DNA of 64,000 nucleotides from positions 2,299,001 through 2,363,000 of the forward strand of contig JAJGOT010000022.1 of assembly GCA_022457155.1 (NCBI GenBank), read 5' to 3'. Of this stretch, positions 1 to 13,674 are shown piece after piece. The notes beneath the pieces are model-generated. The model was not told where the DNA came from, searched no databases, and worked only from the letters and a program-made list of their open reading frames with translations. Source of the DNA: Cladopsammia gracilis. Taxonomy: Eukaryota; Cnidaria; Anthozoa; Scleractinia; Dendrophylliidae. Within the stretch, counting starts at the first letter, position 1. Each line of letters begins with the position of its first letter. The translations under genes were made by a program, and so were the position numbers.

Positions 1-1
1 A

Positions 2-3000
2 ATCAATGGACAACCATTAGGAGCGTTGTTGAGGGACATCCACTGGTTGTCAAGACTACAGCAGAGGACCTCTAACTTTCCTCCGTCCCTTCCATGGTGG
101 GAACAAGCAGGTCACTTCTTTAAGCCAACTGAAGTAACGAGTCATGAATTTGCAAATCTGATAGGAACAGTGAAGCCGTGTGTAGAAGTGGATTCATCCA
201 GTCAAATCGCTAAGTACTTTGGCTGGCATAACAAACCAAGTTTGCTTGACGTAGTAAAGCATTTGGACAGAGTAGTCTGCTGTTATTCCAAGGACGAGAA
301 ACCGTACTACATGGTTGTTGTCAATGAAATCTATTCTTTCTTAAGTGGTGAAGATCACGCAGCTGTAAATCAGGCACTTGGCGGTGTGGAGATTTCCAAG
401 TGGGTCTGGAATGGAGATGGCTTTTCCTCGCCTCACCATTTGCTATCCAGCAAGCCAGCTATTGATCTTGCGCCTTATATGGTATCTCTTCCCTCAGAGA
501 TGATGAAACACTCTCGATTGTTTTACCATTTTGGCATGAGGAAACAAAGTGATCCAGCTGTTCTACTGCAAGTTCAGAGCATGGTAAAAAGAAAGTATGA
601 CGATGGACATGTCCAATATAGTACACTTGAAGTAAAGCATGATCTTCAATTGTCAGTGGACATCCTGAATGAGTTGGCCAGTAGGGAATTGTCCTCAGAC
701 CTCCAAGCCAAGATTCTTCTTCCTACTCACATCGAAGACAACTCTTATGTCCGCCTTGAACCAGTTGAGCATTGCATGTATTGTGAACACGAGTGGCTGA
801 AGATACAAGTAGAAGATAAAACCATGGAATATCTTTATGTGCACCCAAATGTACCTAATAGTACTGCTGAACATTTTGGTGTTCCAACCCTCACCAACCG
901 TATGCTGGACCCCGATGAGTTATTTATAGGAGAAGAATTTGGACAAGAAGAGAAACTTACAACTCGACTTAATCGTCTTCTGGAAGAGTACACAGACGGA
1001 TCTGCAATACTGAAAGAGTTGGTTCAGAATGCTGATGATGCGGGTGCCACTGAAGTACGATTTTTGTATGATGAAAGAACGAACGAGGACGCCATGACCG
1101 GTTTGATTGACGAAGGCATGAGAGGTTGTCAAGGTCCTGCCTTGTGGGTGTACAATGATGCAGAGTTTAAAGATGAAGACTTTGTAAACATTACAAAGCT
1201 GAATGAAGCTACCAAAGTGCACGATACTGAAAAGATTGGTAAGTTTGGACTTGGCTTCAGCGCCGTGTATAACCTGACAGATGTGCCCATGTTTGTAAGT
1301 AAGAACCATTTTGCGATTTTTGATCCCCACACTTCTTTCCTCGGGAAGGCCATCAAAAACAAAAGAAAGCCAGGCATGAAAATTGATCTCAACAAAGATG
1401 CAAAGAGACTCAGGACATTTGCAAATCAATTCAGACCATTCAATGGCATCTTTGGATGTGATTTGAATCTTGTTAAGGAGGATAACTCAATAGATGGAAC
1501 ACTTTTTCGATTTCCATTGAGAACAATAGAGCAAGCCATTGCAAGTGAGATAAAGAAGCTTCATTACAGCGATCACGAAATGCATGAATTGTTGCAAATG
1601 TTCCTTGACAGAGCACCAACCTTGCTTCTCTTCACACAGAATGTTCTCCGTGTTGGAATATACAGCTTGAAGAAATCATCAAGCCCAGATCCACAACCTT
1701 CATTGATGTTTCAGGTAACCAAATCGCTTTCACATGGAGGAATATTTAGAGAACTGTCTGTCGCTATCACGCTACCCTCTACTACAGAGAAATTGGATGC
1801 AGAACAGCAGAGTTTCCTGAAGCAATGTAATTTTCTACAAGCATCATCGAAGGTTACTAGGTCTGCAAGGTGTAACAAAGTCGACCCAAGTGAATTTCCT
1901 GAATCTTCGATTGCAGTTGACATCGACTGCAGTTTCACAACATCCGGACTGAACTTCTTCAAACTTAGAGAGTGGTTTAGAGAACAGTGTGCAACATGGC
2001 TAGTTGTATCTTCGATGGGAAATGGCCAGGCAATGCAGCTGGCTAAGAATGATCCTAGTCTTCTTCCATCAGCCGGAGTAGCTGTCCAGTTAGTGCCAAC
2101 TGAATCTAATGCGTTTTTACCCTCTCCTGTTGTGACGAATGTGAACGGAATGAATCTCGATGGTGCCGTGTTCTGTTACCTACCACTTCCGATCCACAGC
2201 GGTTTGCCTGTCCACATAAATGGAACCTTTTCCGTGGCTGCTAACAGACGCCATTTACAGAAGAAACTTGAAGATGACAAGATATGTCCCGGAGTAAAAT
2301 GGAACAATGAACTTATGCAAGATTCCATTTTATCTGCCTATTTTGGTCTTTTGGAGGACGTTAAGTCAGTTGCTCCTGATGATGGTTCTTATATCTTCCA
2401 TTCATTATGGCCAAAGGCTAACAAAGTACACGAAGATTTCTTGCCTATTGTGACCTCATTCTATACGCAACTTGCAAGTAGATGCCATGCTCTATTCTCC
2501 AATGGACGTAACTGGGTTGGCATTACAGAAGTTGTCTTTCTCCATCCAGATCTCCGCCAGGATCCTGAAATAGGAGACGCTGCATTTGCCGTTTTGCAGA
2601 GATTTCCGACAGAAAACACAGTGGTCGTTGATTTGCCAGATGATGTGTTCCAGTCCTTCTGCACTTGTGGCCTGTGGGATGTCATACACAGTAGAACATA
2701 CACAAAAAGACAGTTTCTCTGTGATGTCTTCTTCCCAAACATTTTCAGAATTCCTAGTGCTTTGCGAGACATACTGGTGTTAGATGTCATGAACCACGGC
2801 AGTAGGATGTTTGATGATCTGCTTAAGATGTATGCCTGCATACCAGCATCTCCTGATGGTCGACTAATGCATCCAGGTCAACTAGTGCACCCGGACAGAG
2901 ATGCTTCCTCCCTTTTTTGCCGTGAAGATGGCAGGTTTCCTTGTGGCACTGAGGATACCTTTCGAAATCCTCTACGACTTGCCAAACTAATGCATCTCGG

Positions 3001-6000
3001 AATGGCATCAGATGATCTTCCTTGGGAGGAAATTGCAGAAAGAGCAGAAAGTATTCAGAGGATTAACGAAGTAGATTGTAACGCAGCATTGAAGCGTGCG
3101 AAGGCATTGCTGGAATTTCTAGAAAACAAAATGAAGCGCAAAGATAAAGACCCATCTCAATGCATTTTGTCACGCCTTCTAAAAGCTCGATTTCTACCTG
3201 TTCTTCGAAAACCGAAGTCGTTCCCTCTGTCTTGGAAAGGTGAAGAATTTCACGGAAGAAGAACACTTCTGGTAGCACCTAGAGATGCTTTTCTGAAGGA
3301 AGAAAAACATCTTGTATGTTGTACAGAGCCGCTTGCTGCCCCAGACATCTCCAAGAAGGTGTCGGATTTGTTAAAGTTAAGAGAGAAACAAGTTACCACC
3401 GACCATGTGATGTTCCAACTCAAAGAAGCCATCTCTTGTGACATTGGTTCACTGGATCACAATGGTTATGAAGAGTTACGCCGCATTTGCAGAAACGTGT
3501 ATTCATTTCTACAAAATAACATTACCAGCTGCAAATCATCTATCAAGGAAAGCTTACACGAAAAGAGGTTCATTCTGGTGGACAAACGGTTTCTCCCTGC
3601 ACACCGTGTGTGTCTAGAGATCAAGGCTGATTGCTCCCCCTACCTCTACAAACTTCCAGAAGATCTCTCTTATGATTTTTCTAGAATCATGAAACTTGGC
3701 GGTGTAAGGACGCGGTTTGAAGAGGAAGATTACATCTCCATGCTCCAGGAAGTAAAAGGGAAATTCCGTGAGAAGAAACTTGACAAGCGAACCTTGGAGG
3801 TGGCAGTAAATATGGCGATTCAACTTGGTGAGACATTGGATCGATCAGATGAAAATCCATCGAAACTTCATAGCAAGTGGGGATCCGTTTATCTTCCTGA
3901 TTCCATGGGAGTGATGCGAGCCGTTCCTGATCTTTGCATGAAGGACTGCCCTTGGATGCCCGATGAACCTGGTGTGAAATTTGTCAATGAGAGAATTTCT
4001 TGGGCAACCTGTGAACAGTTGGGTGTTAAAACACGAAGAGAAGAAGCTTTGCAAGCACATGACATCGGGATTCCTTTTGGGCAACAGGAGAAACTCACTA
4101 ATCGCTTGAAGCGCATATTAACAGGCTACCCAAGCGAGAAGGAAATTTTGAAAGAGCTTCTACAAAATGCAGACGATTCGCAAGCAACTGAGATTTGCTT
4201 CATCAAAGATCCAAGGCATCATCCCGATGAAAAGGTTTTCCAAGACACCTGGAAAGAACTGCAAGGTCCTGCCTTATGTGTTTTCAACAACCGACCGTTC
4301 ACCAAAGGAGATATCAGAGGCGTACAGTCTCTTGGGGAGGGCAGCAAGGGAGACGATATAAACAAGACTGGTCAGTATGGAGTCGGTTTTAATGCTGTCT
4401 ACCACTTGACAGATGTGCCATCGTTCATGTCGAAAGGTGACGAAATTGGCCATGTTCTGTGTGTATTTGACCCGCATTGCAAGTACGCTCCAAATGCGAG
4501 TGATAAAGAACCTGGCAGAATGTTTCAAGACATAAAACATTTAAAGATGAAGTTCCCTGATGTTTTTCCTTGTTATCTCGAGGATCATTTTCGCATGGAG
4601 AATGCAACCATGTTTAGGTTTCCTCTGAAGACCGAGAAAATGGCCAAGGAGTCCAAAATATCACCAACCCTTGTAACTGTAGAGAAATTGGATGAAATGT
4701 TTGAAGACATGAAGAAGGAATTGTTCGAAGTTCTCCTCTTCATGAACAATGTTAAGAAGATTAGCCTTTCTACAATAGACGAAAGTGGAAGACTGGTTGA
4801 TTCCTACTCCCTTGAAGTAATAATGTCCAAAGAAGATAACAAGAAAAGACAGGCATTCGCTTGCTGCATGAAGACGATTGCAAATCAAGTCAAAGAAGAG
4901 GACGATTTTCTTCCCACAAGCATAGAGGTCAACAAGTGCACCTACACTATGAACGTGAGAGACTGCTATGGCAAGGAGGAAAAGTGGTTGATTGTGCAAC
5001 AAGTTGGCTTTGAAAAACTTGTTCAAACAAGTATTATTGATGCCTACAAAAATGAGCAGCTGGGGATGCTCCCTCGTGGTGGCGTTGCCTGTCTTCTAGA
5101 AAGCAACAAGTCAGAGAAACAGACGCAAGGGAAGAAGAAAGCATACTGCTTCCTTCCACTTCCATTTGAAACTGATCTGCCAGTTCACATCAATGGGCAC
5201 TTCGCATTGGACCATGAGGCCAGACGAAATTTGTGGAGGGATGAAGGTGGTGGCTATCGAAGTGATTGGAATGATGCCTTGCTGTGTGATGTCATTGCGT
5301 CCTGCTATTTGACTCTTTTGGATGAAGTGCGTGGTTTTATTCAGTTGCCAGTAATGCATGATGCTACACCATGTTTTCTCACTTGTAGCGAAAGTACGAT
5401 CTTGCAAAGGTTGAGCGTCTACGAAAAGCTGTTTCCCACTTTTCCCATTCAAGATTCGCGTTGGATGACATTAATTTGTTCAGTTTACGAAGAAATGAAC
5501 AGGAAGAGAATGCGCTTGATTCCGTCAGTGAAAAAGTTGGAAGCAAGTCCGAATAGTCGTACTAAAGATTCAGAAGGTTCTGAGAGGGTTCAATTAAAGT
5601 GGTTTCCACCGAAAGGTATTGGCAAGAACAGAACATACTTTAACAATCTTGAAGTAAAAGGTTGTTTTGCTCAGCAGGGAGAAAACAAAGAAGACGATAA
5701 GAAGAGAATGAGAAAAGAATTGAGCAGAATTTTCAATAAGGTCAAATTTGAGGAGACTTTGCAAGAAACTGGTTTAAATCTTGTGGCATTGTCTACGACA
5801 ATTTTTGATTCACTTTCGCGAGCTGGAGTGGAGGTCTACTGCATTTCGCCTTCTGTTGTTATGGATTTCTACAAATCCATCAGTGATGCTAATCCACTTT
5901 GCAATGTCGGTAAGATTCCATGTCCTGTTAACAAGACGCCTTTCAAAGATAAAGAAGGAGTTCTTCGCGTCCTGAAGTACTGCAAAGACGATGAACATTT

Positions 6001-9000
6001 TCAGAAGAACCTCCCTGGGCTTCCTTTACTTCTTACACAAGACAAGTACTTGCACGCATTCAGCGAGAGCGACCCCCGATGTTTGAGTCGGTATGTGAAT
6101 ATTTTGCCTCGATCTCCATCCATTTTTGTCCATTCGGAAGTTCAAAAAGATGTGTTTTCCAATGACTGCAGGGAGATCTCTGTTTTTAGACCCTTAGATG
6201 TTGACCTTTTTGCCTCGCACTTGCATCAAAACGTACCTCACGAATTTGTCAGTCAAGGTCGCAATGTGAAGTGGTTCCCACGTGATGCAGGAAGCAATGA
6301 TTCAAATTCCGCTTTACCGAATCCTTGCTGGATTAGCACGGTTTGGAAGTTTTTACGAGAGGTTGTAACCGTCAAATTAAAGAAATCAGAAGCAAGCGAG
6401 GACGGTAGTGAATGTCAGCATATGCATCACCTGCTCTCGCCACTATCTAAACTTTGTATCCTGCCAGCAACAATCCAAGTGGAAAGATTTCAAAGCTCCC
6501 GCTGCTGGGAAACAGGTACAGATCACTTTTTGGTGCCTCTGAATATGGCAGAAACTGTTCTTGATTTCACTGATTGTGGTTTATCAAGTCCAAAGCTGGT
6601 AGAGGTTCTAAGAATGTTGGGCTTGCCAGAGCTTGACTCAGTTTCAATAATGGACAAAAGCCTTAGTAAGATCAAAGCCTCGGAAACATACCATTTTGCA
6701 CGGACTCTCGTGGCAACTCTCAAGACACCCAATTCTGTTCTTCTGGCGCTGCAAAGTAAGTTGCAAACCGATCCCTTTTCCTTTGGAGGGAAATTGAAGT
6801 CCTCGGATGCGACAGTCGTTTTGCATTACTTCAGTTGCAGCATCGACAGCCTCACAGGTGATCACAAAGACACGTTAAGAGAGCTCCCATTTTTTCAAAG
6901 AGCATGCGGTGGTCTTGCAAAGCTTGGTGATAGGAAAGGTTTCATCTTACCTAGTGAAATCCCCAAGGAGGAGTTGGGTGTCGTGGAAGTCAGGCTTGGC
7001 TGTCTGTTTTTGGAGTCCCAAGAAGGCCTGTCAGATCTTTACAAAACTTTGAAGATTGCGCGTCTATCTCGTAGTGAAGTCTATGTAAAGTTAATCTTAA
7101 AATGCTTCCAAGATTTGAGTCTTAAGGGGAAATTAGCCCATCTCCAATACCTTCGTAACTTCATTTCTTCACCAAGTGCAGACAAGAGCCAAAACGAAGA
7201 GAAGAAAAACTTGTTGGACAATTTGAAAACAGTTCAATTTATTCCAAGCAAGAATGACACTGCAGAGAAAGGATCAAGTTCCTATGACCCTGGCAATGCC
7301 TCTTTCAGATTCAAGAATGGTACATTTTTGGCAGCATCAAGTTTTTACGACCCTCGAAATTCTGCTTTCTCTCACTTGTTGTCAGAAGACAAGTTTCCAC
7401 CTGAACCATTCTCATCTAAAGAATGGTTGCCGTTTTTGCGAAAACTGGGTCTGGTTCAAAACGTTTCTCGCAAAGATTGTCTAAGATTTGCGGCCCAAGT
7501 TGCACATGAAGCTGCCACCGTGCAAACAAAGGATACAAACAAGAAGTCTGAAGTTCTGGTGCGTCATCTTTTCTTTCGGATCAATGTGAAACATGAAGAC
7601 CTGTTTCGATGTGTTTGTGATATACCTTTTGTGGCTGCTTACCAAGTAAGCAATGAGTTGCAAGAACTCTGTCCACCATTTAAGGAGGGCCCAACTCCAT
7701 TTGTGGCATTTAAAGGCGCAGTTGTTAACGAGCATAAAGAAATTGTTTGGACAAGAGCACCCTTACTTCCGACGTGGGCCAATCCAAGTAAGCATCTTCA
7801 CAAGTGTCGGGATCACAATGAATGTCACTGTCGTGAGAGGTCTCTTGCTCATCTCCAAGTTGTGGAGAAACCGTCGGTCGATCTTGTCATTGATCACTTT
7901 CAAACTATTCGCGGCCAGTTTGAAAGCAACAAAGAGAAAAAAGAAGATTTGTGCTCCACTTTAAAGGGGGTTATGGAACACATCTACACATTTCTACAGA
8001 AGGAAGCGATCGGAAACAGTGAAGCAAAGAAGGTCCTCCAAACTACACGCTGTGTTTTGGTCGAGGAAGGAGGAAAATTTATCCTGCCTAGTCAAGCAGT
8101 CCTTGAGCTGTATGAGGATTTGGAGATTAAGCCATTTCTCTACCGAGTACCTCCAGAATTCGGCAAGTTTCAGCAATTGTTTCAGTTCCTAGGCTGTTCT
8201 AAGTCTGTCACACCAACCCATTACGCCATGGTGTTGGAAATGTTGCACAAGAATCGCCAGAATTCCATATCGCACCCAAATGAGGTTATCATGTGCTCGA
8301 AGGCGGTAAAAGGATTCTTTGAAAGGTTGCAGGAAAATCCTGGAGGTGCCTGTGCTCTCTGTCAATTGTACCTCCCGGCAGTGCTTCCAGAAGGTAGATC
8401 GTCGAGGGTTCATCTCAATACTATTCCCCTGACCTTACGCCAGTCAAATGAGCTCATATTCAATGATGCCCCTGCCTACCGTGATCGTATCCTAGAACTT
8501 GACCAACTGTTCGTGCGTGACCTCAGTCTGATGGACGTTACCTGTAAGTCTGCTATGGTGAACTATAAAGACCTGATGATGAAATTGCCTTCCGCCTTGC
8601 AGCCAAAAATGTTGTCCCTTCTAGTGAAAGAGAAATTGAGTCATCCTCTGGGTGCTGTTATTGTAACAAGTGAAGCTGTGGATGCAATGAAGCAGCTTCT
8701 TTCTTCTGTACAGTTTGGTCGTGGAGTTGTCAGAATTGTTAGGGACGTCAACTCTCAACAGATAGATTTTAATGAAGAGACGATCGTTAATATTGAAAGA
8801 GGCCTTCGAAGCATTGAGGTGTATGCTGTGGAAAGTCTTAAAACTTCACTGTTTCTCAACGACGATGTCATTCCGGGAAGTGAAGCAGAACTGCCGTACT
8901 TCCAAGTGAAACAAGAGGTTTCTGGTGACGAATCATGGAGGGTGTTCGTTAATTCGGGAACAGGAGCAGATGAAACCGCTTCAAGCATTCCTTCTTTGTT

Positions 9001-10780
9001 GTCCAAAGTAATTGTAGAATTGTACGGAGAGTTTCTTGGAATTAAGGCTTTCCTTATTCCTGAAATGTTGCGTTGTCTACCTGAAGAGATTTGGCCACTG
9101 TTAGATAGGATGGGCATTCGAGAAGATGACACTTACAATCCAGCAGTAATGGATATGTATCCAGAGCCAGGCAATTTTATTCCAAGTGAAGACCATCACC
9201 TGCTGAATGACGCCTTTGAAGAATTTGAACCTGGGGAATACGTAGGCTATCAGTTAGATGATCCAAATCTACATCAGGAGGAAGGTGTTCCAACATACAT
9301 CTACGCAAAGGTCATCGAGGAAGTGACGGATGAAGACGCTATTCTTATGGCAAAGATGTACAGGATCAACATCGGGCAAGAACAAGTGGTGGTCAATGCT
9401 GCTGATCTCCATAACTTTCACCGCTTGAAAGGAGTATCTGAACAGCAAAGACAATGTCAGACAAGTAAGCAACAGGTCTTTGATGAAATCATGCAGGTGC
9501 TGAAAGAAGCCTGGAGTCTACCAGAAGAGAAAAGACGACAAATCGTCAAACGACTCTATCTTCAGTGGCATCCAGACAAGAATTTGGGTAATGAAGAATC
9601 CTGCACCGAGGCTTTTCAGCTTATACAGAGCACCGTTTGTCGACTGGATGGCTCTTACAGCAACTTCTTTGCCTCCTGGGGAGCGCGTGCAAAAAAACAT
9701 GGCTGTCAGCGTCAAGAATATGGAGAAAGCTTCTCTCAACAGTATGGCCCCTGTGGATCCCCAATGGAGCACACATCTTCGCAGAATGTTCCTCCGAGTT
9801 TCTGCAAAAAGAACCCTCAACCGGGAGAGGCTACGCGCTGGTTTAGACAAGCTGAAGCAGACCTTGCAGCTAGTGAAAACGAAGTTCATTTCAGCAGTCC
9901 TTCTTATGAGTGGGCGTGCTTTAAATGTCACCAGGTATTTTTGTTATTCTACAATTGCAGCATAAATAAATTCTATACAAAACTTCCAACTTATTTAATG
10001 TAGTGAATCAACGAATTGTTGGATTGTCTTTCATTTAGACAGAAACTGGGTTAACAACTTGTTCAAGTTTTTTCGACATAATCAGTTCCTTTCAGTTGAA
10101 CTTCCTGTGCTTAATTTTAAACTGCTTTAAACGTTTTTACTTTTCGTTGTATATAACTTAAAAGATTGTTGCTTGTCTGTCTTGCTAAGGTGATAGTATT
10201 GGAGATTTCATTTGTTCGTGTGTGTTTACGTAGAATCGTAGAACACAGTTAAAAAGATACGATTTTGTGGGCCGACTACATAAAGGAAAGACCGTCATAA
10301 ATACATACTGGTTTCGTTCCCAAATGTTTTCAGATACCACCCAAATCTGGCTAGCGCTATATCATTACCATGTAATGTTTGCCATCCTTCTTTAGACAGC
10401 TCTGTGAGGGGATAAAAATTATCACCACAAAACCCTTTTTCCCCAGGCTACGTTAGGCATTCTAAGGGTTTTTATTTTGTATTGCTTATTTTAACTAGGC
10501 AGCAGAGAAGGCTCTGAAGGCCGCACAGTATATGGTTGACGCAAACAGCAGGACGAACGTCCACAACTTGGTTCAAAATTGCCAAACATTGGATGACTCT
10601 GAATTAGTTCAGTTAGCGAGCCAGTTGGAGGCCCTCTTGGGTGATTCAACGCGCATGCGTTATCCGGACAGAATGCACTATCCCCAGATTCCGAACGATG
10701 TTTACTCCGCCGATATGGCAACGAAGGCCCTGGGAATAGCCAAGAAGGTGGTGGAGCGAGTGAGAAGCAAAGTTACTTGA
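2..10780 (+). CDS. SACS: Sacsin-like protein, C-terminal ~3,400 residues (5' end outside window)
   Basis: Two coding exons, 2-9934 and 10499-10780, joined in phase 0 (CAG|GTATTT donor, TAG|GCAGC acceptor). The frame is open at the left edge and no start is visible, so the gene is 5'-truncated here. Counting from base 26: residues 1 to ~285 look like the end of one sacsin repeat region. Two full repeat regions follow, starting near residues 304 and 1350, each with a Hsp90-type ATPase signature (EEKLTTRL...LKELVQNADDAG and QEKLTNRL...LKELLQNADDSQ). A J domain with the HPD motif (QWHPDKN) lies near 3150-3205, then a HEPN domain (ATRWFRQAEADLAAS) that runs into exon 2. The order repeats-J-HEPN is that of human sacsin (4,579 aa), a co-chaperone linked to Hsp70 and the cytoskeleton. 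The frame in exon 1 reads on for 22 codons past the donor; that tail is intron, not protein. Cnidarians often carry several sacsin-like paralogues, so orthology to SACS is not proven. Confidence 0.94.
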
Positions 10781-11470
10781 GGTGCGTTGTTACATTAATA
10801 TGATTTCGCATGCAACCTGTCATTAAAGGTCATACTACTGTCAATTTTATAAAACAACTTAGAAAGGTACCGTAGAACACAGTTAATTCAAACCATCCAG
10901 TGTTGTTCTATGCACAATCGCCGAGTTGGAGTGACTGAAGTTTTTTATATGGGATTTCTCTTTACGGTGGCCAATTTACTATATCAACTCACTTGATAAA
11001 ACCAACGTCTTACTTAGCCATACGTGTCTTTGAACAGGATTTTAATTTATTATCTATCTGTGTATTGCAGGTCCTACCATTTCGTGGGAAAAGAAAAGAC
11101 AGCGTTCGATTTGCACCAAAGGAAAACGCTGCATTCTTAAGCCCCGGCTAAACGTTCTAACATTGTCATATACCACGGACGGGCGGCTAGACATTCAACA
11201 TCGCTCTAAAAATGTTTGATCGAAATCAAAAACATTCATCAAACAAAAAATGTTGATCAAACATCATCAAACATGGGTTGCTAAAAGCTATAATATTGTT
11301 GAACCAAAATGTGAGAACGTTTAACCGGGGCGTTACAGACGTGTATATTATTACACAGGCATACAAATTATTTGTGCAAATTTTATCGTTTAAAATCCAA
11401 GCAAACAGACTAAGTTGCGAGTTGCGAGTTTGCGAGTCTCATACAAATAAAGTAAAAGTTGTTTTATAAC
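10781..11470 (+). other. Possible 3' UTR of the sacsin-like gene, with a candidate UTR intron
   Basis: The stop codon TGA ends at 10780 and is followed at once by G|GTGCGT, a fair splice donor. A good acceptor (TTGTATTGCAG) ends at 11070, and an AATAAA poly(A) signal sits at 11446-11451. This suggests a non-coding last exon of about 11071-11470. There is no coding potential between. The reading rests only on splice and poly(A) consensus. Confidence 0.3.
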
Positions 11471-12152
11471 GTTCTTTAATGTAACTTATTCAAATACGTA
11501 AGGGGTAACATAACATAACAAAAGAACAAAGTGCAATGAAAACTCGGCACTGATAACAGGAACACTTTAACAACATAATTATATGTAAAGGAGCCAAGTC
11601 ATATGTTTTTGATGCACAAAATTGATTTCAAATTAAAAGCAACCTAAAACAGGATATTTTAAGGAAGGAAAAACGCCGAGTAATAATAACCCGAACAGAA
11701 TCAAGGATGGTTTCGGCTGAGTTACGAATTGATTGAGAAAATTTAAAAAATGCCCAATTATTCAAGACGCACTGTCCGTAACGTTGCTCCTTTAATGCTT
11801 ACTAAGAACGACCCAAAAAAACAAGACGTGGGCTACAAACGTACATTAGCTTTCAGTTTTTGTTTTTAGCACGTGTACGGAAGTTAAGAAGTCCGAACGA
11901 CAACCAGTTTTGATATCCGAGTCAATTAAAGTCCATGTCCATCTTAGTTGAAAACCCTATTCAGAAATAAGTGTGTAGGTTCAGTATCCTCGTGCAGATT
12001 CTTTTCAAGTTGTTCATTTCATTGTTTAAAGCTAAATACTTAAATTTTCAGATCGAATATACGATACAAGGTTTCTCGTCTAACAATTCTGTAATTGTAT
12101 CGATTCTCCAACGGTTCATAACAAAAGCATTTACACCTTGATGTTAAAATGT

Positions 12153-12374
12153 TCACGTAAATATACTTTGGGTTCCTGTTTGAGAGGATTTAAGATCTGT
12201 TGAAACGACAAGCATGCTTTTTTGAGGAACTGTGTTGAACCTATCCATTTGCTCTCCACTGACGAATTTCGCGATGACCAACGTGTCGTATGGAGGATCT
12301 GGTGCGATATCATTGCATCTGAAGGTATTATTGTGATGTGGGCATCCAGCGCACACTTTAACATTTGATTCCAC
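12153..12374 (-). pseudogene. Degenerate reading frame with a Cys-x2-Cys start, unknown
   Basis: A 73-codon minus-strand frame begins with VKVCAGCPHHNNTF and contains DPPYDTLVIAKF. This resembles a short CxxC-plus-PPYD pattern that I associate with repeated cnidarian mobile-element proteins, but I cannot name the family. No splice partners or longer frame were found around it. It may be a decayed transposon fragment or chance. Confidence 0.25.
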
Positions 12375-13031
12375 ACACTTAAGAAGAAAAGGGTTGGAAT
12401 TTCTAGCTTGACTTCTGGCAGATACTGCGGTTCTCCAGCGCTGAAGGATGGCCGATCTGACATGCTCGTGTATTACATACCTCTTTCCATCGTGGATGCC
12501 ATTGTTGTACAGCGGACCGTCTGGTCAGCGGCATATTCGGTGAACGCAAACTCGCAACTCGCAAAGTAGCCGACCCCTTCTGGGACCCCGAGATCAAATT
12601 TCTTTGAATTTTTTCTTTGTTATGTCAAAATCACTAAAACGTGGACAATTCACCGTCCAGTGTCTCATTCTCCACAAAAATCAGAATGTGGTCATTTTTA
12701 GAAGACTGTTAACAAAGGTCAGTATAATGCACGTGCAGAGTCACTAATTACATTGGCTACGGTCACGCCAAGGCCTTAAACTTAGTTTGACCCCTTCTGT
12801 ACGTACGCTAACTGCACTATATCACATTCAGCTAAACTAGGCTTTGGTGATCCAAAGGTGGACCCAACTGAACATTATCTCTGACGTCATGTTTTGAAAG
12901 CTTGCCGGAACAAAGTCCAGTTGGCAGTCTTGGTGTGACCGCAGCCATTAAGCTTTTCATCATTTTTTGTTGTTCAGCAGCATTCTTGTTGTTATCACCG
13001 TTGTATATTTTCTCAAGTCAAAGTCACGTAC

Positions 13032-13235
13032 GGCTTATACTTCATGGAGGTCTTTAATTATATGCACACAAAACTATCCGGCACTTATTTAGGGTTAAAA
13101 ACTCATTTTGAAATGGTTAGCTTTTATTTACTGTTATGGATATCACTATCCGTAACAGTAAAAAAAAGCTAACCATTTCAAAATGAGTTTTTAAATTAGT
13201 TTTGTGTGCATATAATTAAAAACCTCCATGAAGCC
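13032..13235. mobile_element. Foldback MITE, 204 bp, with 9-bp target-site duplication
   Basis: The two halves are near-perfect inverted complements: the left arm begins GGCTTATACTTCATGGAGGT and the right arm ends ACCTCCATGAAGCC. Relative to the right arm, the left arm has two short insertions, of about 5 and 20 bp. The apex lies around GGATATCACTATCC near 13140. The element is bounded by the direct repeat GTCACGTAC at 13023-13031 and 13236-13244, which I read as the target duplication. A 9-bp duplication is typical of Mutator-like elements; that assignment is inference. No coding sequence. Confidence 0.7.
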
Positions 13236-13273
13236 GTCACGTACATTTTCTGTGTATATTCTTCCGTTTTTAT

Positions 13274-13674
13274 GGGGTTCACACGGTCATGGAAAGGTCG
13301 TGGAATTTGAAAATTGCAAGCCAGGCCTGGAAAGGTCATGGACAGGATTAGAAAAAAAAGCGTTTTGATCACGGAAAAGTCATGGTATTTTATATTGTTG
13401 CAAAAGTTGTTTCTAGCTTATGCTTAAAAAGACATTTCGGAAAGTTAGTGTCAAGCATCAAAACGTGCGGCTACCAGAGCCAATTAAAGTGTTTTCAGAA
13501 AACCCATGAAATAGATATAAGACAAATTGACACTATTAGACACTAATTTCATTGTTTTCTTTTGACTATTACACAATGACTGTTAAAGTTTGTTTCATGG
13601 GTTTTGTGAAATCACTCTATGAGATCATGATACAAAGTCATGGAATTTGTTTCCTAGTTCCTGCGTGAACCCTG
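13274..13674. mobile_element. hAT-like short non-autonomous element
   Basis: The ends are GGGTTCACACGG on the left and, reading inward from the right, CAGGGTTCACGCAGG. These resemble the CAGGG-type termini of hAT elements. The interior carries the repeated word TCATGGAAAGGTC/AAAGTCATGGAAT seen in many animal hAT-derived repeats. The flanks (GTTTTTAT, GTTTTATC) are only loosely similar, so the target duplication is uncertain. No reading frame of note. Confidence 0.5.

Noticed and set aside
26..28. TTG at 26 as start codon of the giant frame
   Set aside because: The frame is open to base 2 with family-like sequence before it, and repeat-region similarity starts at once; the gene is simply cut by the window edge.
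920..9931. Many antisense and shifted frames across the sacsin exon
   Set aside because: Shadows of the main frame; none has its own domain or splice context.
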